Shown here: positions 1 through 9,400 of the stretch, piece by piece | Numbering within the stretch: the first letter of the stretch is position 1 | Layout of the letters: the number at the start of each line of letters is the position of its first letter | Assembly: GCA_910586225.1 (NCBI GenBank) | Contig: CAJUIL010000035.1 | Span: 1-40,322 of the forward strand | Source of the DNA: an uncultured Eubacterium sp. | GTDB taxonomy: Bacteria > Bacillota > Clostridia > Lachnospirales > Lachnospiraceae | Reading direction: 5' to 3' | Length of the DNA: 40,322 nucleotides | Program-made: the position numbers and the translations under genes | Notes under the pieces: model-generated | Seen by the model: only the letters and a program-made list of their open reading frames with translations | The model's database searches: none | What the model was told of the DNA's origin: nothing

Positions 1-54
1 AAGCTGACCTGTTACCTGCAAAAATCCATTGAAAATCGCTTCGCGATGGGATTT
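1..54. repeat. Structured intergenic repeat, copy 1 (cut by window edge)
   Basis: These 54 bases match positions 24489-24542 with only one or two differences. Here the copy sits directly after the stop of the 803-residue ATPase gene. Read on the minus strand it forms a stem (TTGAAAATC / GATTTTCAA around a CGCGAAG loop region) followed by TGGATTTTT, so it could also end transcription of that operon. Copy 1 diverges from copy 2 after GGGATTTT. The left part of the element lies outside the window. Confidence 0.8.
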
Positions 55-63
55 TCAACCATG

Positions 64-2475
64 CTACTTAGCTGTATCAGGAGCTTTTTCCGCTTCCGAA
101 GCTTTAGCCTTATCATTCTGCGTTAATGAACTTTCAAACTCAATACGAAACGGGCAAAGTTTAACCACGCTTTGGATCGTTTCCCTTTCCTTCTCATTAC
201 AAAACGCTAATTCATATTTGGAAGCTTCTTTCGTATCAATTTTCGCCATATTTTCATCTTGCTTCGTAATCAGCCCCTCACCAGATATATACACCTTATC
301 ATATCCGCCTTTCGGAGTTTTGCTTGCAGTACAGGTTAAAATAGCGTCCGCCAGGATCCCAGCCTTGCTTAACTCCACATTGGAAACCTCCAGACCGCTT
401 TCTGATGACGACATAATGACATGAGTTCCGTAATTGCGCATAATATGGACAAACGCAGATAAAAACAGATCTCCGGATGTAGCGCTGTTGACTAGGAATG
501 GATAACTGGAGCCGATATACTTTAAATCCACAAATACGACTCTGCGAATTTTATATCTGTTGATGATCCCGCAAATTTCATCTACAAATTCTTCCGGAAG
601 CAGCGCACCGTTTTTGAACGTGACTTCCAAAAGCTGCGGCTGGATTTCGTCTCTGTCAATCGACCAGCCCTTTAACGTATATTTATTCGGTTCATCATTA
701 TGTATGATTTCCTCGCCTTTTTCATAAAAATAAATGATGTCGGATACTTCCTTTTTCACATTCTCTGGCTGCTGCGGGTGCTGGTTTCCGTCTGGCTGAC
801 TGTCGTCTGGCTGACTGCCGCTTTTTTGCTCCTGTATGGCCTCAAGCACATTTATTTCCTTAGCTTCCCTTTTGCGGATGCGATCAAGTGTTCTCTCTAG
901 AAGTTTCTGTTCAAGACGAACGCCACGCACCGCGAAAGCGTCCCTGTCGCCGAGACGGACGATCAACCCGTTTTGCTCACTGTCCACAATACCAGATATA
1001 AGCGCATTCAGCGCCACATCGGACTTATATAACCCGCTGCTGCCTGATATGGTAATAATCTGCGGAAAAGCCATGCTTCTGTCTTTAAAATGATTTGGCA
1101 AAATATACTTCATTTCATCGATACCAAACAACATTTCTTTTTCTTCTGTACCCTTTAAAGCCTCCTGCTGCTTTCTGCTGTCTTTTTCTTCTTTTTGCTC
1201 CAAATAGCGCTGCTGTGATGGAAACACAGAGTTTTCCGAAGCGCCGATACGATAGTGTAACGACGGAAGTACTACGATATATTTCATCCGGTCCGTATTT
1301 TTAAAGAAAAACAAGTCTTTCCTCTGTTTTTTTGTCTGCTCAGTTTCCGGAGGCTTTTTATAGTTTTCGACTTTATACGGATGATGTCCGAGTACGTGGC
1401 GGATATACCTGGATTTCAAAATTTCAAAATAACTGCACGTATAATTATTATAAAATTCTTTTTTCAGCTCGATCACCACATCTGCCTGATAAGTAACGGA
1501 TGCCTTATACGCATCCTCCAATGCAAGAGATTCATAACCGGCAGACCCCATTGTAAATACTCCGATCAGCCCATACTGCTTAAACAGCATAAACAGACGG
1601 TTGATCTCCTCCCTGGTCAGCATCCTCTCCCCAAAAACGTCCAGACTGTCCACAACCGCAAGCTTTACAAGCGGGTCCCGCTCAGCAGCCTTTTTCTTTC
1701 GCTCTGTTATATTATAAGAATTGATCGCACGTAAAAGCTTCTGCAGCTCTTTGATACGCTGTAGAAAAATAACATCCTGCTTTGCATCAGCATCCGGCGA
1801 AATCCCTCTCGGACACAGCTTCGGCAAAACAATCTGCGGAACGATCTTACCATCTTCATCCCTGCAAAGCACATTTCGAAGCATCGCCTCCAAGCCTTTA
1901 TTCGAATCATCATCATAAACAACCGTTCCATTCTGACTCTTTAGCGAGTAATCGCACAAATAGTTCACACAAGGCCCATCGCCGGAACATTTCATACTTT
2001 TTACAATCTGTTTTTCGTCCACATCAAGAGAAAAATAGACTGCGATGCCATTATTTGGCTCGCTGGCACAGGCTGCTGCAAACTGAAACGCCATCGTTGA
2101 TTTTCCTACACCCGGTTTCCCTGAAATTACAAGATTGCCAGAGCCTTCATCCATTTTTTCTGTCCCATGATAATGCGGTATCCGAATACCACCGCTGTAA
2201 ATAAACAACGGATCATTCATCTCTTTTTCTTTGCCCACGCTGATCTTCTCGCATTGATCCGCATATAAAATATGCTCATACTGGCCAAGCTTGGAATTTG
2301 GATTTTGGACCAGTTTCTCATGCTGGCATTTAATATAAGCCCCTTCCGTAGGCTTTTCCCCGTAAGCTTCCTCCAGATCCATCGTCCGATTCAGCAGCAG
2401 ATCCAGATAATCACAAAGTACAATGCTGTTTTCTGTGTCAAACATTACAACTGATTCATTGCTTTCATTCACCAT
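64..2475 (-). CDS. Double RecA/KaiC-like ATPase, partner of the HD protein
   Basis: This 803-residue protein has two P-loop ATPase modules. The first has Walker A GKPGVGKST (residues 119-127), a KaiC-like strand 'VYFSLDVDE' (147-154) and Walker B LAVVDSLD (272-279). The second has an altered Walker A, GSSGLYKS (478-485, Tyr where Gly is usual), and Walker B VVFVDL (646-651). A charged linker rich in Gln, Pro and Asp (about 551-575) interrupts the second module; it contains a 15-base tandem repeat near 791-820. A Cys cluster (C163, C169, C174) follows the first P-loop. There is no signal peptide or membrane segment. The start overlaps the HD gene by 11 bases, so the two are surely co-translated. 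Known KaiC/RadA-type proteins act as ATP-driven switches or DNA-repair motors; what this one acts on cannot be read from the sequence. The family is not one I can name. Confidence 0.85.
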   Translation of the reverse strand: MVNESNESVVMFDTENSIVLCDYLDLLLNRTMDLEEAYGEKPTEGAYIKCQHEKLVQNPNSKLGQYEHILYADQCEKISVGKEKEMNDPLFIYSGGIRIPHYHGTEKMDEGSGNLVISGKPGVGKSTMAFQFAAACASEPNNGIAVYFSLDVDEKQIVKSMKCSGDGPCVNYLCDYSLKSQNGTVVYDDDSNKGLEAMLRNVLCRDEDGKIVPQIVLPKLCPRGISPDADAKQDVIFLQRIKELQKLLRAINSYNITERKKKAAERDPLVKLAVVDSLDVFGERMLTREEINRLFMLFKQYGLIGVFTMGSAGYESLALEDAYKASVTYQADVVIELKKEFYNNYTCSYFEILKSRYIRHVLGHHPYKVENYKKPPETEQTKKQRKDLFFFKNTDRMKYIVVLPSLHYRIGASENSVFPSQQRYLEQKEEKDSRKQQEALKGTEEKEMLFGIDEMKYILPNHFKDRSMAFPQIITISGSSGLYKSDVALNALISGIVDSEQNGLIVRLGDRDAFAVRGVRLEQKLLERTLDRIRKREAKEINVLEAIQEQKSGSQPDDSQPDGNQHPQQPENVKKEVSDIIYFYEKGEEIIHNDEPNKYTLKGWSIDRDEIQPQLLEVTFKNGALLPEEFVDEICGIINRYKIRRVVFVDLKYIGSSYPFLVNSATSGDLFLSAFVHIMRNYGTHVIMSSSESGLEVSNVELSKAGILADAILTCTASKTPKGGYDKVYISGEGLITKQDENMAKIDTKEASKYELAFCNEKERETIQSVVKLCPFRIEFESSLTQNDKAKASEAEKAPDTAK

Positions 2476-3748
2476 GACCTTCTCCCAACCTTTGTCTGAT
2501 CTTTTGTCTTATTTGATCGAATACATACTCCTTCTGATCCACGCCATTTTGTGGTTTTCCGCTTTTTTGGCAGTAAAAGCTCCAGTTGTACTCATCATAA
2601 TAAATCACATAGTCACTGTCATTTTCCGCTTTCAACAGTAAAGAAAGCCGCCTGACCGCACATTTGACTTTATAAGTCTTTCGTTCTTCCTCCCGTATAA
2701 AATTGGCCAAGTCACTGTAAAAAAAGAACTGCCTTGCAAAAATGCCTCCAGAAAGTATACAAATCCCCTTTAAAACCTCCAGACAATAGTCCAGGTTAAT
2801 GATCGGCTCTAACGCATAACGGGAGCTCATGACCTCATGGCCGTTCTCATCTTTTTTCATAAAAATCTGGAATAGCTGCTCGTCGCATTCAACCAGCCAT
2901 TTTTTTACAGGCATCCCCATAATATTAAGCTCATCCCTGATCAGGGCAATCTGCTTTTCATTTTCCAAAACATCGGCAGCAATCGTATAAAGTACAGACT
3001 TATCATCTACTTCCCCCGCTCCGCCCTTTACGTTGCGGTCCAAATACCGGTCAAGATCCCCGTGCAGACGTTTTGCTCCGCGAAGTTCATTTTTAGAAAA
3101 ACAACCTTTATCAAGGATTGCTTTTACCATCTTATTCTGACGGTCAAATCTGACATCCGTAATTTTACTCCTGTAATTCCCGACAACCTCAAGAAGGCTG
3201 TGCTTCTTTAAATACCAAGGCACGACCCTGCGGAAGGAATCATCCATATGATCAGCCAAAAACAGCAGCGCCCCCAGCAGCCTGCCCCGGATCGGCTCCA
3301 TCTGTATAAACTGGTCGGTATAATACTTGTCATAAAGGTCATCCATATCCTGCACATCTTTGCAGCTATGAAAACGACAAATTTCCGCCACAATTTCCGC
3401 CACCTTTTTCGTGGAAATTCCTAAATCCGCCCATTGCGCCTGTACCACGTCAAACGAATCAAATGCATGATCTTTCCCCTTCTTCCCTTTTCCAATATCA
3501 TGCATCAGCACAGCGTTGAGCAGAATATACAGCTCGGAGCTGTTTAATACAAACGTATTCTCCTCATCCTCGTACAAAAGTCGGTCAATCTGTCCCATAA
3601 CGCCGCGGATATGCGGGTAAGAATTATACGAATCCTTTTTTGGCTTGATGCTCGGCAGCCACTTAAGCTCCGCAATTTCCATACTGCGCAGATACATCAT
3701 ATACAACTCGTTATCCTGCCTCTGCAATTCTGACTCCATTGTTTTCAT
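2465..3748 (-). CDS. HD-domain metal-dependent phosphohydrolase-like protein
   Basis: This 427-residue cytoplasmic protein has the full set of HD metal ligands in order: H46, H83-D84 in LMHDIGKG, H94, H127 in RFHS and D166 in LADHMDD. HD proteins hydrolyse phosphoesters such as nucleotides or cyclic dinucleotides; the substrate here is unknown. Spacing of the motifs resembles HD domains found in conflict or signalling operons (the HD-CE type is one possibility), but this is inference. Residues 180-427 match nothing I recognise. It is the first gene of a two-gene operon and its 3' end overlaps the start of the double ATPase gene. The ATG at 3748 is preceded by GGGGTG five bases upstream. Transcription probably starts from the extended -10 promoter at 3788-3796. 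Confidence 0.8.
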   Translation of the reverse strand: MKTMESELQRQDNELYMMYLRSMEIAELKWLPSIKPKKDSYNSYPHIRGVMGQIDRLLYEDEENTFVLNSSELYILLNAVLMHDIGKGKKGKDHAFDSFDVVQAQWADLGISTKKVAEIVAEICRFHSCKDVQDMDDLYDKYYTDQFIQMEPIRGRLLGALLFLADHMDDSFRRVVPWYLKKHSLLEVVGNYRSKITDVRFDRQNKMVKAILDKGCFSKNELRGAKRLHGDLDRYLDRNVKGGAGEVDDKSVLYTIAADVLENEKQIALIRDELNIMGMPVKKWLVECDEQLFQIFMKKDENGHEVMSSRYALEPIINLDYCLEVLKGICILSGGIFARQFFFYSDLANFIREEERKTYKVKCAVRRLSLLLKAENDSDYVIYYDEYNWSFYCQKSGKPQNGVDQKEYVFDQIRQKIRQRLGEGHGE

Positions 3749-3775
3749 GTATTCACCCCATCCTTTGTGTATTTA

Positions 3776-3796
3776 ACTTACTTTGTAAGTATACCA
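3776..3796 (-). promoter_or_regulatory. Extended -10 promoter and palindrome of the HD/ATPase operon
   Basis: On the minus strand TGGTATACT (3796-3788) is an extended -10 element with no good -35. It overlaps a perfect palindrome ACTTAC-AAA-GTAAGT (3776-3790), which is well placed to be an operator. The -10 match and palindrome are seen directly; the function is inferred. Confidence 0.5.
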
Positions 3797-3844
3797 CACT
3801 TTTCATTGGAATGGCAGATATTTTTCAAAATTTCAAAAAATGTA

Positions 3845-3873
3845 TTGACAGAACAAATAACTTATTGTATATT
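3845..3873 (+). promoter_or_regulatory. Consensus promoter of tRNA-Thr
   Basis: TTGACA (3845-3850), a 17-base spacer and TATATT (3868-3873) lie 14 bases before the tRNA, the usual distance for a tRNA gene. The promoter is divergent from that of the HD operon. Confidence 0.85.
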
Positions 3874-3887
3874 AAATGAGGTCATAA

Positions 3888-3960
3888 GCTGCTATAGCAC
3901 AGTCGGTAGTGCGCAACATTGGTAGTGTTGAGGTCACCGGTTCGATTCCGGTTAGCAGCT
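3888..3960 (+). tRNA. tRNA-Thr (anticodon GGT)
   Basis: The cloverleaf is complete. The acceptor stem is GCTGCTA / TAGCAGC, the D stem GCAC / GTGC, the anticodon stem CAACA / TGTTG with loop TTGGTAG, and the T stem ACCGG / CCGGT with loop TTCGATT. Anticodon GGT reads ACC/ACU threonine codons. The discriminator is T at 3960 and CCA is not encoded, as in many clostridial tRNA genes. It is a single tRNA gene with its own promoter and terminator. Confidence 0.97.
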
Positions 3961-3979
3961 CTGTAATATTTAAAAACAA

Positions 3980-4017
3980 GGCTTTTCAAAGAGCTTTTCT
4001 TTGAAAAGCCTTTATTT
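3980..4017 (+). terminator. Terminator of tRNA-Thr
   Basis: A 12-base stem, GGCTTTTCAAAG / CTTTGAAAAGCC (3980-3991 and 3999-4010), is followed by TTTATTTTG. Confidence 0.85.
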
Positions 4018-4032
4018 TGTTTTCTATTACAG

Positions 4033-4065
4033 AAAAAGCAGCTGATAACTCTTACCAGCTGCTTT
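4033..4065 (-). terminator. Terminator of the lytic transglycosylase gene
   Basis: On the minus strand AAGCAGCTG and CAGCTGCTT form a stem that ends in TTTTT. It starts five bases after the stop of the transglycosylase gene. Confidence 0.8.
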
Positions 4066-4069
4066 ATGA

Positions 4070-5035
4070 TTATACAGTTTTATTTAAGAATACAGCCATA
4101 CGGTTCTGCCCGTTCGCAGTCATGTACTGGAAAGCGTCATATGCGCTGGACCCTGTATTCTCGTTTTTATAAGTGTTGACACGCCCCTGCGCATCCTTCA
4201 CCTTCATCGTCAGAATTTTAGCCGGCTCCGATTGCTGCGTATCAGCCTGCTGCTGCGGCTGTGCAACGGTCTGGCTTCCAGATTCCTGCGTTTCTTGACT
4301 GTCCGACTTTGCAGAATCCATAGCTTCCCCGGTCAGCTTCTCATAAATAACCCTTGTAAATAGCTGCAGAAATTCCAAATAATCATCGTAGTCAAAATAC
4401 TGGTTCATAATATTTGACAAACTATTACCTGAAGCTCCTGCATTCTGTGCAGATGAAAAAGCCGACAAAAGACCTGCCGTCCCTGTACTGGAATAGCTTG
4501 TTCCAGTGCTGGAAACTGCGGAGCTGTCTGGTATCGTAACTCCTTCTTCCAGATAGCGCAGCACCTTGACGACATAATTTTGCGTTTCATTAAATGGCGG
4601 AATGCCGCCGTATTTATCTACATTGCCGCTTCCCGCATTATAGGCGGCTACTGCATACGACAAGTTACCATTATATTTTTCCAAAAGACGGCTGATATAC
4701 TGCGCGCCGCCCATAATATTCTGCTCTGGATCATATGCATCAGTCACACCGAGAGAAGCTGCTGTTCCCGGCATCAGCTGCATAATGCCCATTGCCCCGC
4801 AATGAGAAGTAGCGTCCGCACGGAAATTCGACTCTGCCTTTGCCATTGCCTTAAGCAAGTCTTTGGATACATGATACGTATCCGAAGCTTTTTGAAAAAT
4901 CTGCTCCAGATAATCCCCATACCGCTGCGTCTGACCCATATAATCCGAAAAATAGGTATTTGATGTATTTGTAATATTGTTCGCCTCAAGCGGCAAAAAA
5001 GTACCGTCTGTATTCACTATGGAATTTACATTCAT
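4070..5035 (-). CDS. Lytic transglycosylase (SLT family)
   Basis: This 321-residue protein has a C-type lysozyme-like SLT domain at about residues 43-165. The catalytic Glu is E68 in KAESNF, followed by GAMGIMQLMPGTA (80-92), an AxxYNAG motif (AAYNAGSG, 130-137) and a final NYVVKVL. The enzyme cleaves the MurNAc-GlcNAc bond of peptidoglycan with anhydro product formation. Residues about 240-275 form a Gln/Ser-rich linker before a short C-terminal part. There is no signal peptide at the N terminus (MNVNSIVNTDGT), which is odd for an enzyme acting outside the membrane; export by another route is possible. No other ATG in this reading frame would add a leader. It ends in its own hairpin terminator. 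Confidence 0.88.
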   Translation of the reverse strand: MNVNSIVNTDGTFLPLEANNITNTSNTYFSDYMGQTQRYGDYLEQIFQKASDTYHVSKDLLKAMAKAESNFRADATSHCGAMGIMQLMPGTAASLGVTDAYDPEQNIMGGAQYISRLLEKYNGNLSYAVAAYNAGSGNVDKYGGIPPFNETQNYVVKVLRYLEEGVTIPDSSAVSSTGTSYSSTGTAGLLSAFSSAQNAGASGNSLSNIMNQYFDYDDYLEFLQLFTRVIYEKLTGEAMDSAKSDSQETQESGSQTVAQPQQQADTQQSEPAKILTMKVKDAQGRVNTYKNENTGSSAYDAFQYMTANGQNRMAVFLNKTV

Positions 5036-5118
5036 AATACTTATCTCTAATCCTTTCTGACAGCAGTCCCGTCAAGCTGAACCTGATTTCTTACTATTTT
5101 AGTCCAATTTAGTCAAGG

Positions 5119-6249
5119 CTACTGCGGGCTTACCTGCGTCCCAACAGCTACAACTGCTGTAGTTGGCACGGATGTTCCGGTAAGAAGCGCCGCAAAAGCT
5201 TCTATTGTTTTTCCATTTATGTATATTTTTGCTTTTTTATGTATCTGTGCGAATGCGTCTGCTCCAATCCCTTGCAGATGCCCGGCATTTACTGTTATTT
5301 TTTGCAGTTTTTTACACTGATAAAAAGCTTCCGGGCCAATAAAAGCCACATTCGCTCCAATCGTAATTTCCTTTAACTTCACAGCATTTGCAAACGCGCC
5401 TTCTGCAATCTGCACTACCTGGTATTCGTCTCCATTTAAAATAATCGTATCCGGTACCGCAACAGACGCTTTCTCAAAAGCACGCCCGGTACAAACGGCG
5501 GTTTTTGCTTCTTCATCCAAAACCCGGTACATCAAGCCATCGACAGCCTGTTCCGGCGGCAGTACGGCTCCATCCTTAACAACACTGAGCTCGGCTGGCT
5601 TTTTTACATACCAGCAACGGCTGGCGGATCGTGCTGTAATAGACGCCATTGCGATCGGGTATCTGCCCGAAGGACGGTCATTGGAAGGATCGGAACAATA
5701 AAGCACCCCATCCGTATAGTCCGTCACAAGGATCGCGTGTGGCTTACGCGGATCATAAATAACAATTCCTTCCGGATGCTTGTCCAGCAGCCGGATCAAT
5801 TCACTTTCAGAGGATAACTGTTTATGTACAACGGTAATGCCTGACGCGGTAAAATTCCATTTTAGTCCTGTCTTATCCGCCCATGCATATTTCCGGACAG
5901 ACTGCTCGGTAATCTGGCGCCAACTGCTATCGCCGGAAAGCATCGCGGCCCTGCGTATCATCATGGCGCTTGCCGTCAGCGTACAGACACGCGCCTGCGA
6001 CTGCTTCAAAAACACTTCCCTCGCGTTTAGCTCAGAAAACGTAACAGCAGAAGCTACCGGCGACTCTTCCTGAACCGGAACCTCCGCCCTGGCTGGTGTG
6101 GTATGCAGCAGGCCGAGAATACACGCAAAACACAGAAGCAATGCAAAACACTTTTTTTGATCTTTAAAACCATTGTCCGTTCTCTTTGTTACCACTTTGC
6201 TTTCATATTCCGTGCGCATTTCCGCTGCGCCTCGCGCCGTATTTCTCAT
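5119..6249 (-). CDS. Secreted C39-like cysteine peptidase domain with LRR_5 repeats
   Basis: I place the start at the ATG at 6249 (376 residues) because AGGAGG lies four bases upstream; longer versions to 6360 lack such a site. A membrane segment at residues about 34-53 (CFALLLCFACILGLLH) ending in ARAEV fits a signal peptide. The next domain resembles the papain-like C39 fold: Cys89 in ARVCTLTA, His171 in KPHAILVTDY and Asp187 in YCSDP are candidate catalytic residues. The C-terminal part has BspA-type leucine-rich repeats (IAEGAFANAVKLKEITIG, IGPEAFYQCKKLQKITV). I infer a cell-surface or secreted protein. Whether the peptidase is active is unknown. It lies between the transglycosylase and lacZ, all on one strand. 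Confidence 0.7.
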   Translation of the reverse strand: MRNTARGAAEMRTEYESKVVTKRTDNGFKDQKKCFALLLCFACILGLLHTTPARAEVPVQEESPVASAVTFSELNAREVFLKQSQARVCTLTASAMMIRRAAMLSGDSSWRQITEQSVRKYAWADKTGLKWNFTASGITVVHKQLSSESELIRLLDKHPEGIVIYDPRKPHAILVTDYTDGVLYCSDPSNDRPSGRYPIAMASITARSASRCWYVKKPAELSVVKDGAVLPPEQAVDGLMYRVLDEEAKTAVCTGRAFEKASVAVPDTIILNGDEYQVVQIAEGAFANAVKLKEITIGANVAFIGPEAFYQCKKLQKITVNAGHLQGIGADAFAQIHKKAKIYINGKTIEAFAALLTGTSVPTTAVVAVGTQVSPQ

Positions 6250-6445
6250 ACTGCCTCCTGCCATAGTGATAACCTGCCGGTCAAACCGGAGCGTTATCCC
6301 ATATTTCCTGCTGCTATTATGCAACAGCAGCTTGTCAGGTTCTAGATCAGAACAAATCAAATCTGATCAGACCCAAGCTGCTGTATTCAGTTTACAATAC
6401 TTTGCCTTTTCTGGCAAGTAGGTAATTTCAGAAATTATAAAATCA

Positions 6446-9400
6446 TTAGATTCCTTTGAACAAGAAGTTAAACGTAAGCTTTTTCTTTTCATCAATTCTG
6501 ATCCGGTATTGCGGATGCACCCTTGCACCCCAGCTGTCATCGCCTGCAACACCCATCTGTGCCAAAGCTGCGCGCACAACCGTATAGTGTGCCTGCGGCA
6601 GCTCATAATCATGTGCAGCCTGCTCCAGCTCATGCGGCGTATACGGCAGCGCTGAAAAGTTCATAGCGTCGCCTGCGAAGAGCATTCCACGGCCCCTTGC
6701 GTCTGTTACTGTTGCATAGCGCACACCCATCTTGTTGCCACATTCCTGTGGAACGAGGTATTTGGCCATATTATCACGAACCTTATTTTGGTAGATCCCA
6801 AGCTTTGCCCCCTCTTTGCGGTCAGCATAAGTCTCCGTTGGGCCAAGCCCGTACCATGTCAGGCGGTCATAGTCTGCATTTAACTTAAAGATCATGCCAA
6901 ACTCCGGCATATCGCCAAGCTCCTTTACCGGATCATAAGAAAGCTTCGTCTCGATCGTGCCGTCGCCGTATACGGTATACGACACTTCACATTCGCTGCA
7001 CGGCGTCGTCGGCATATGATAGCGCCATGCTACGGTTATCGTACCTTCTCCTTCTGTAACGGTCACCGGATACTCCTCAAAATCCGCATGGTACTCACTG
7101 GAGGAAGCAGCGACCTTTTTATGACTGATATACAGGCTGGCAATTTTCCACTGTGCATACTGCGCCGGAGCCAGACAGCCCATATCATTGTCTACCGGCG
7201 CACGCCAGAAATTCGGCAGCGGGATTTTTTCAATCATTTCCTTTCCTGCATAACGGTATGACACAAGACCGCCGTGCAGCTTAGAAAAGAGCACATCAAA
7301 CTCTTCGCCCTTAACCCCGATATTCAACTTGCCGTGAATGACACGCAGCGGCTTTTCGCTCTTGCTCCATGCAAACGGCTTTTTGAACACTTTTTGTCCA
7401 AACGCCACCTCATGACCTGCCTTTGCCCAAAGTGTGTCGCGCTTTAATGTAAACGAAATCGTTACCGCATACTCCGCGTCATCCTTATCCTGATACGGCA
7501 ACTCAAACTGCGCACGCGACAGAGGCTCTACCGCTGTTTCCAGCTCTTTTTTGTCCACCTCAACACCATTTCTTAACAGAATGGCCGTACAACGGTATTC
7601 CTTTGTATTCAAAAACAGGTTTTTGTTGACTACAGTAAACGTATCTTCGTCAAACAAGACCGAAATGTTTTGATAGTTGTATTTTACATCCTGCATCTTT
7701 GGCGACTCGTCGCGCTCACCGCCGTATACAATGCCGTTGCCGCTGAAATTGTAATCGGTCGGGCGTTCGCCGAAATCACCGCCATACGCCTGAAACTCCC
7801 TGCCGTAGCGGTCTTTTTTAGCGATCGACTGATCTACATAGTCCCAAATAAATCCGCCTTGGTAACGCGGCTGGGTATCGGTTAAATCTGTATACTTATG
7901 CATACCGCCGCAGGAATTGCCCATCGCGTGTGTATATTCGCAGCAGATAAACGGTTTATCCGGATGCTCTTCCAAAAAGCGTTCGATCGCATCCACAGAC
8001 GGATACATCTGGCTTTCCATATCGCTTGAGCCGTTATATCTGCGGTCGTTAAATACACCTTCGTAATGAACAAGGCGGTACGGGTCCAGCCTGCGGAACA
8101 GCTCTGACATTTCAAAGATCACCTTGCCGCCATACGACTCATTGCCGCACGACCAGATCAAAATCGACGGATGGTTTTTATCCCTCTGGTAGCACGAATT
8201 AACACGATCCAGCATCGCGCCCAGCCACTCCTCATGATTTTCCGGCACCGCCGTCCCCGGCTCGTCCAGCCCGCGGGAAACCGAATCCCAGGAGCCATGC
8301 GATTCCAGATTATTTTCCGCGATCATATACAGCCCGTATTCGTCGCACAAATGATAGATCCTAGAATCATCCGGATAATGGCACGTACGGATGGCATTGA
8401 TATTATTGCGCTTCATCGTAAGAATATCTTTAAGAAGCTCCTCATCTGAAACTACTCGCCCCGTTTTGGACGAAAATTCATGACGATTGACCCCCTTAAA
8501 CACGATGCGTTTTCCGTTCAGGCACATCAGCCCATCTTTCATTTCAAATCGGCGGAATCCGATCTTCTGCGGAATGATTTCCGTCAGGCTGCCGGAGCTG
8601 TCAAAGATCTCCAGCACCATATCATATAAATACGGCTCCTCCGCACTCCAAAGGCGCGGCTGCTCAACCGGAAAAGACAACTGTGTTTGCACAGACAAAT
8701 CTGCACTAGCATCCACAAGCACCCCTGCGTCGTCGAAAACCTTCACATGAACACTTCCAGATCCTTGTGTTTTCAACGCAAGCTTTAAATCCGCGTGTAC
8801 AAGGTCCTGATCCACAACCGGTTCTGTTTTCAAGTCCCAGATATGCACACTTGGAACCGTGTATAAAAATACGCTCCGGAAAAGCCCGGAAAAACGATAA
8901 AAATCCTGATCCTCACACCAGCTGCCGGACGTCCACTTAAAGACACAGGCTGCCAGCTTGTTTTCCCCCTGCTTGATATACGGCGTCAAGTCAAAATCAG
9001 ACGGCGTAAAGCTGTCCTCTGCATAGCCGACAAACTGCCCGTTCAGCCAGACCGCAATGCCGCTTTCCGCTCCTTGGAACGAAATATACACCGGGCCGTC
9101 TGCAAACCCCTGCGGCAGCGTAAAATATTTTACATAGCTGGCTACCGGGTTAAATTCTGTCGGGATCTCGTCTGTCCAGATTTCCTCCCGGCCGTCCCAA
9201 GGATACTGTACATTCGCATACTGCGGAATATCATAGCCTTCCATCTGGATATGCGCCGGAACGCGGATATCCGCCCATGGACGGCAGTCATATTCCGGCT
9301 GCTCAAACCCTGCGACCGTCTGCGCATAATTTCTGGCATAATGGAACTTCCATACACCATCCAGTGAATAACGCAGGCTGGTACTTTTTGCCGCAGCCTC

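Noticed and set aside
791..820. Short tandem repeat (15-base unit, two copies)
   Set aside because: It encodes the QPDD/QPDG linker inside the double ATPase and is a coding low-complexity stretch, not an element of its own.
3749..3990. tRNA-Thr as an integration site for the HD/ATPase operon
   Set aside because: The operon lies on the 5' side of the tRNA and no direct repeat of the tRNA 3' end, integrase or phage gene is seen.
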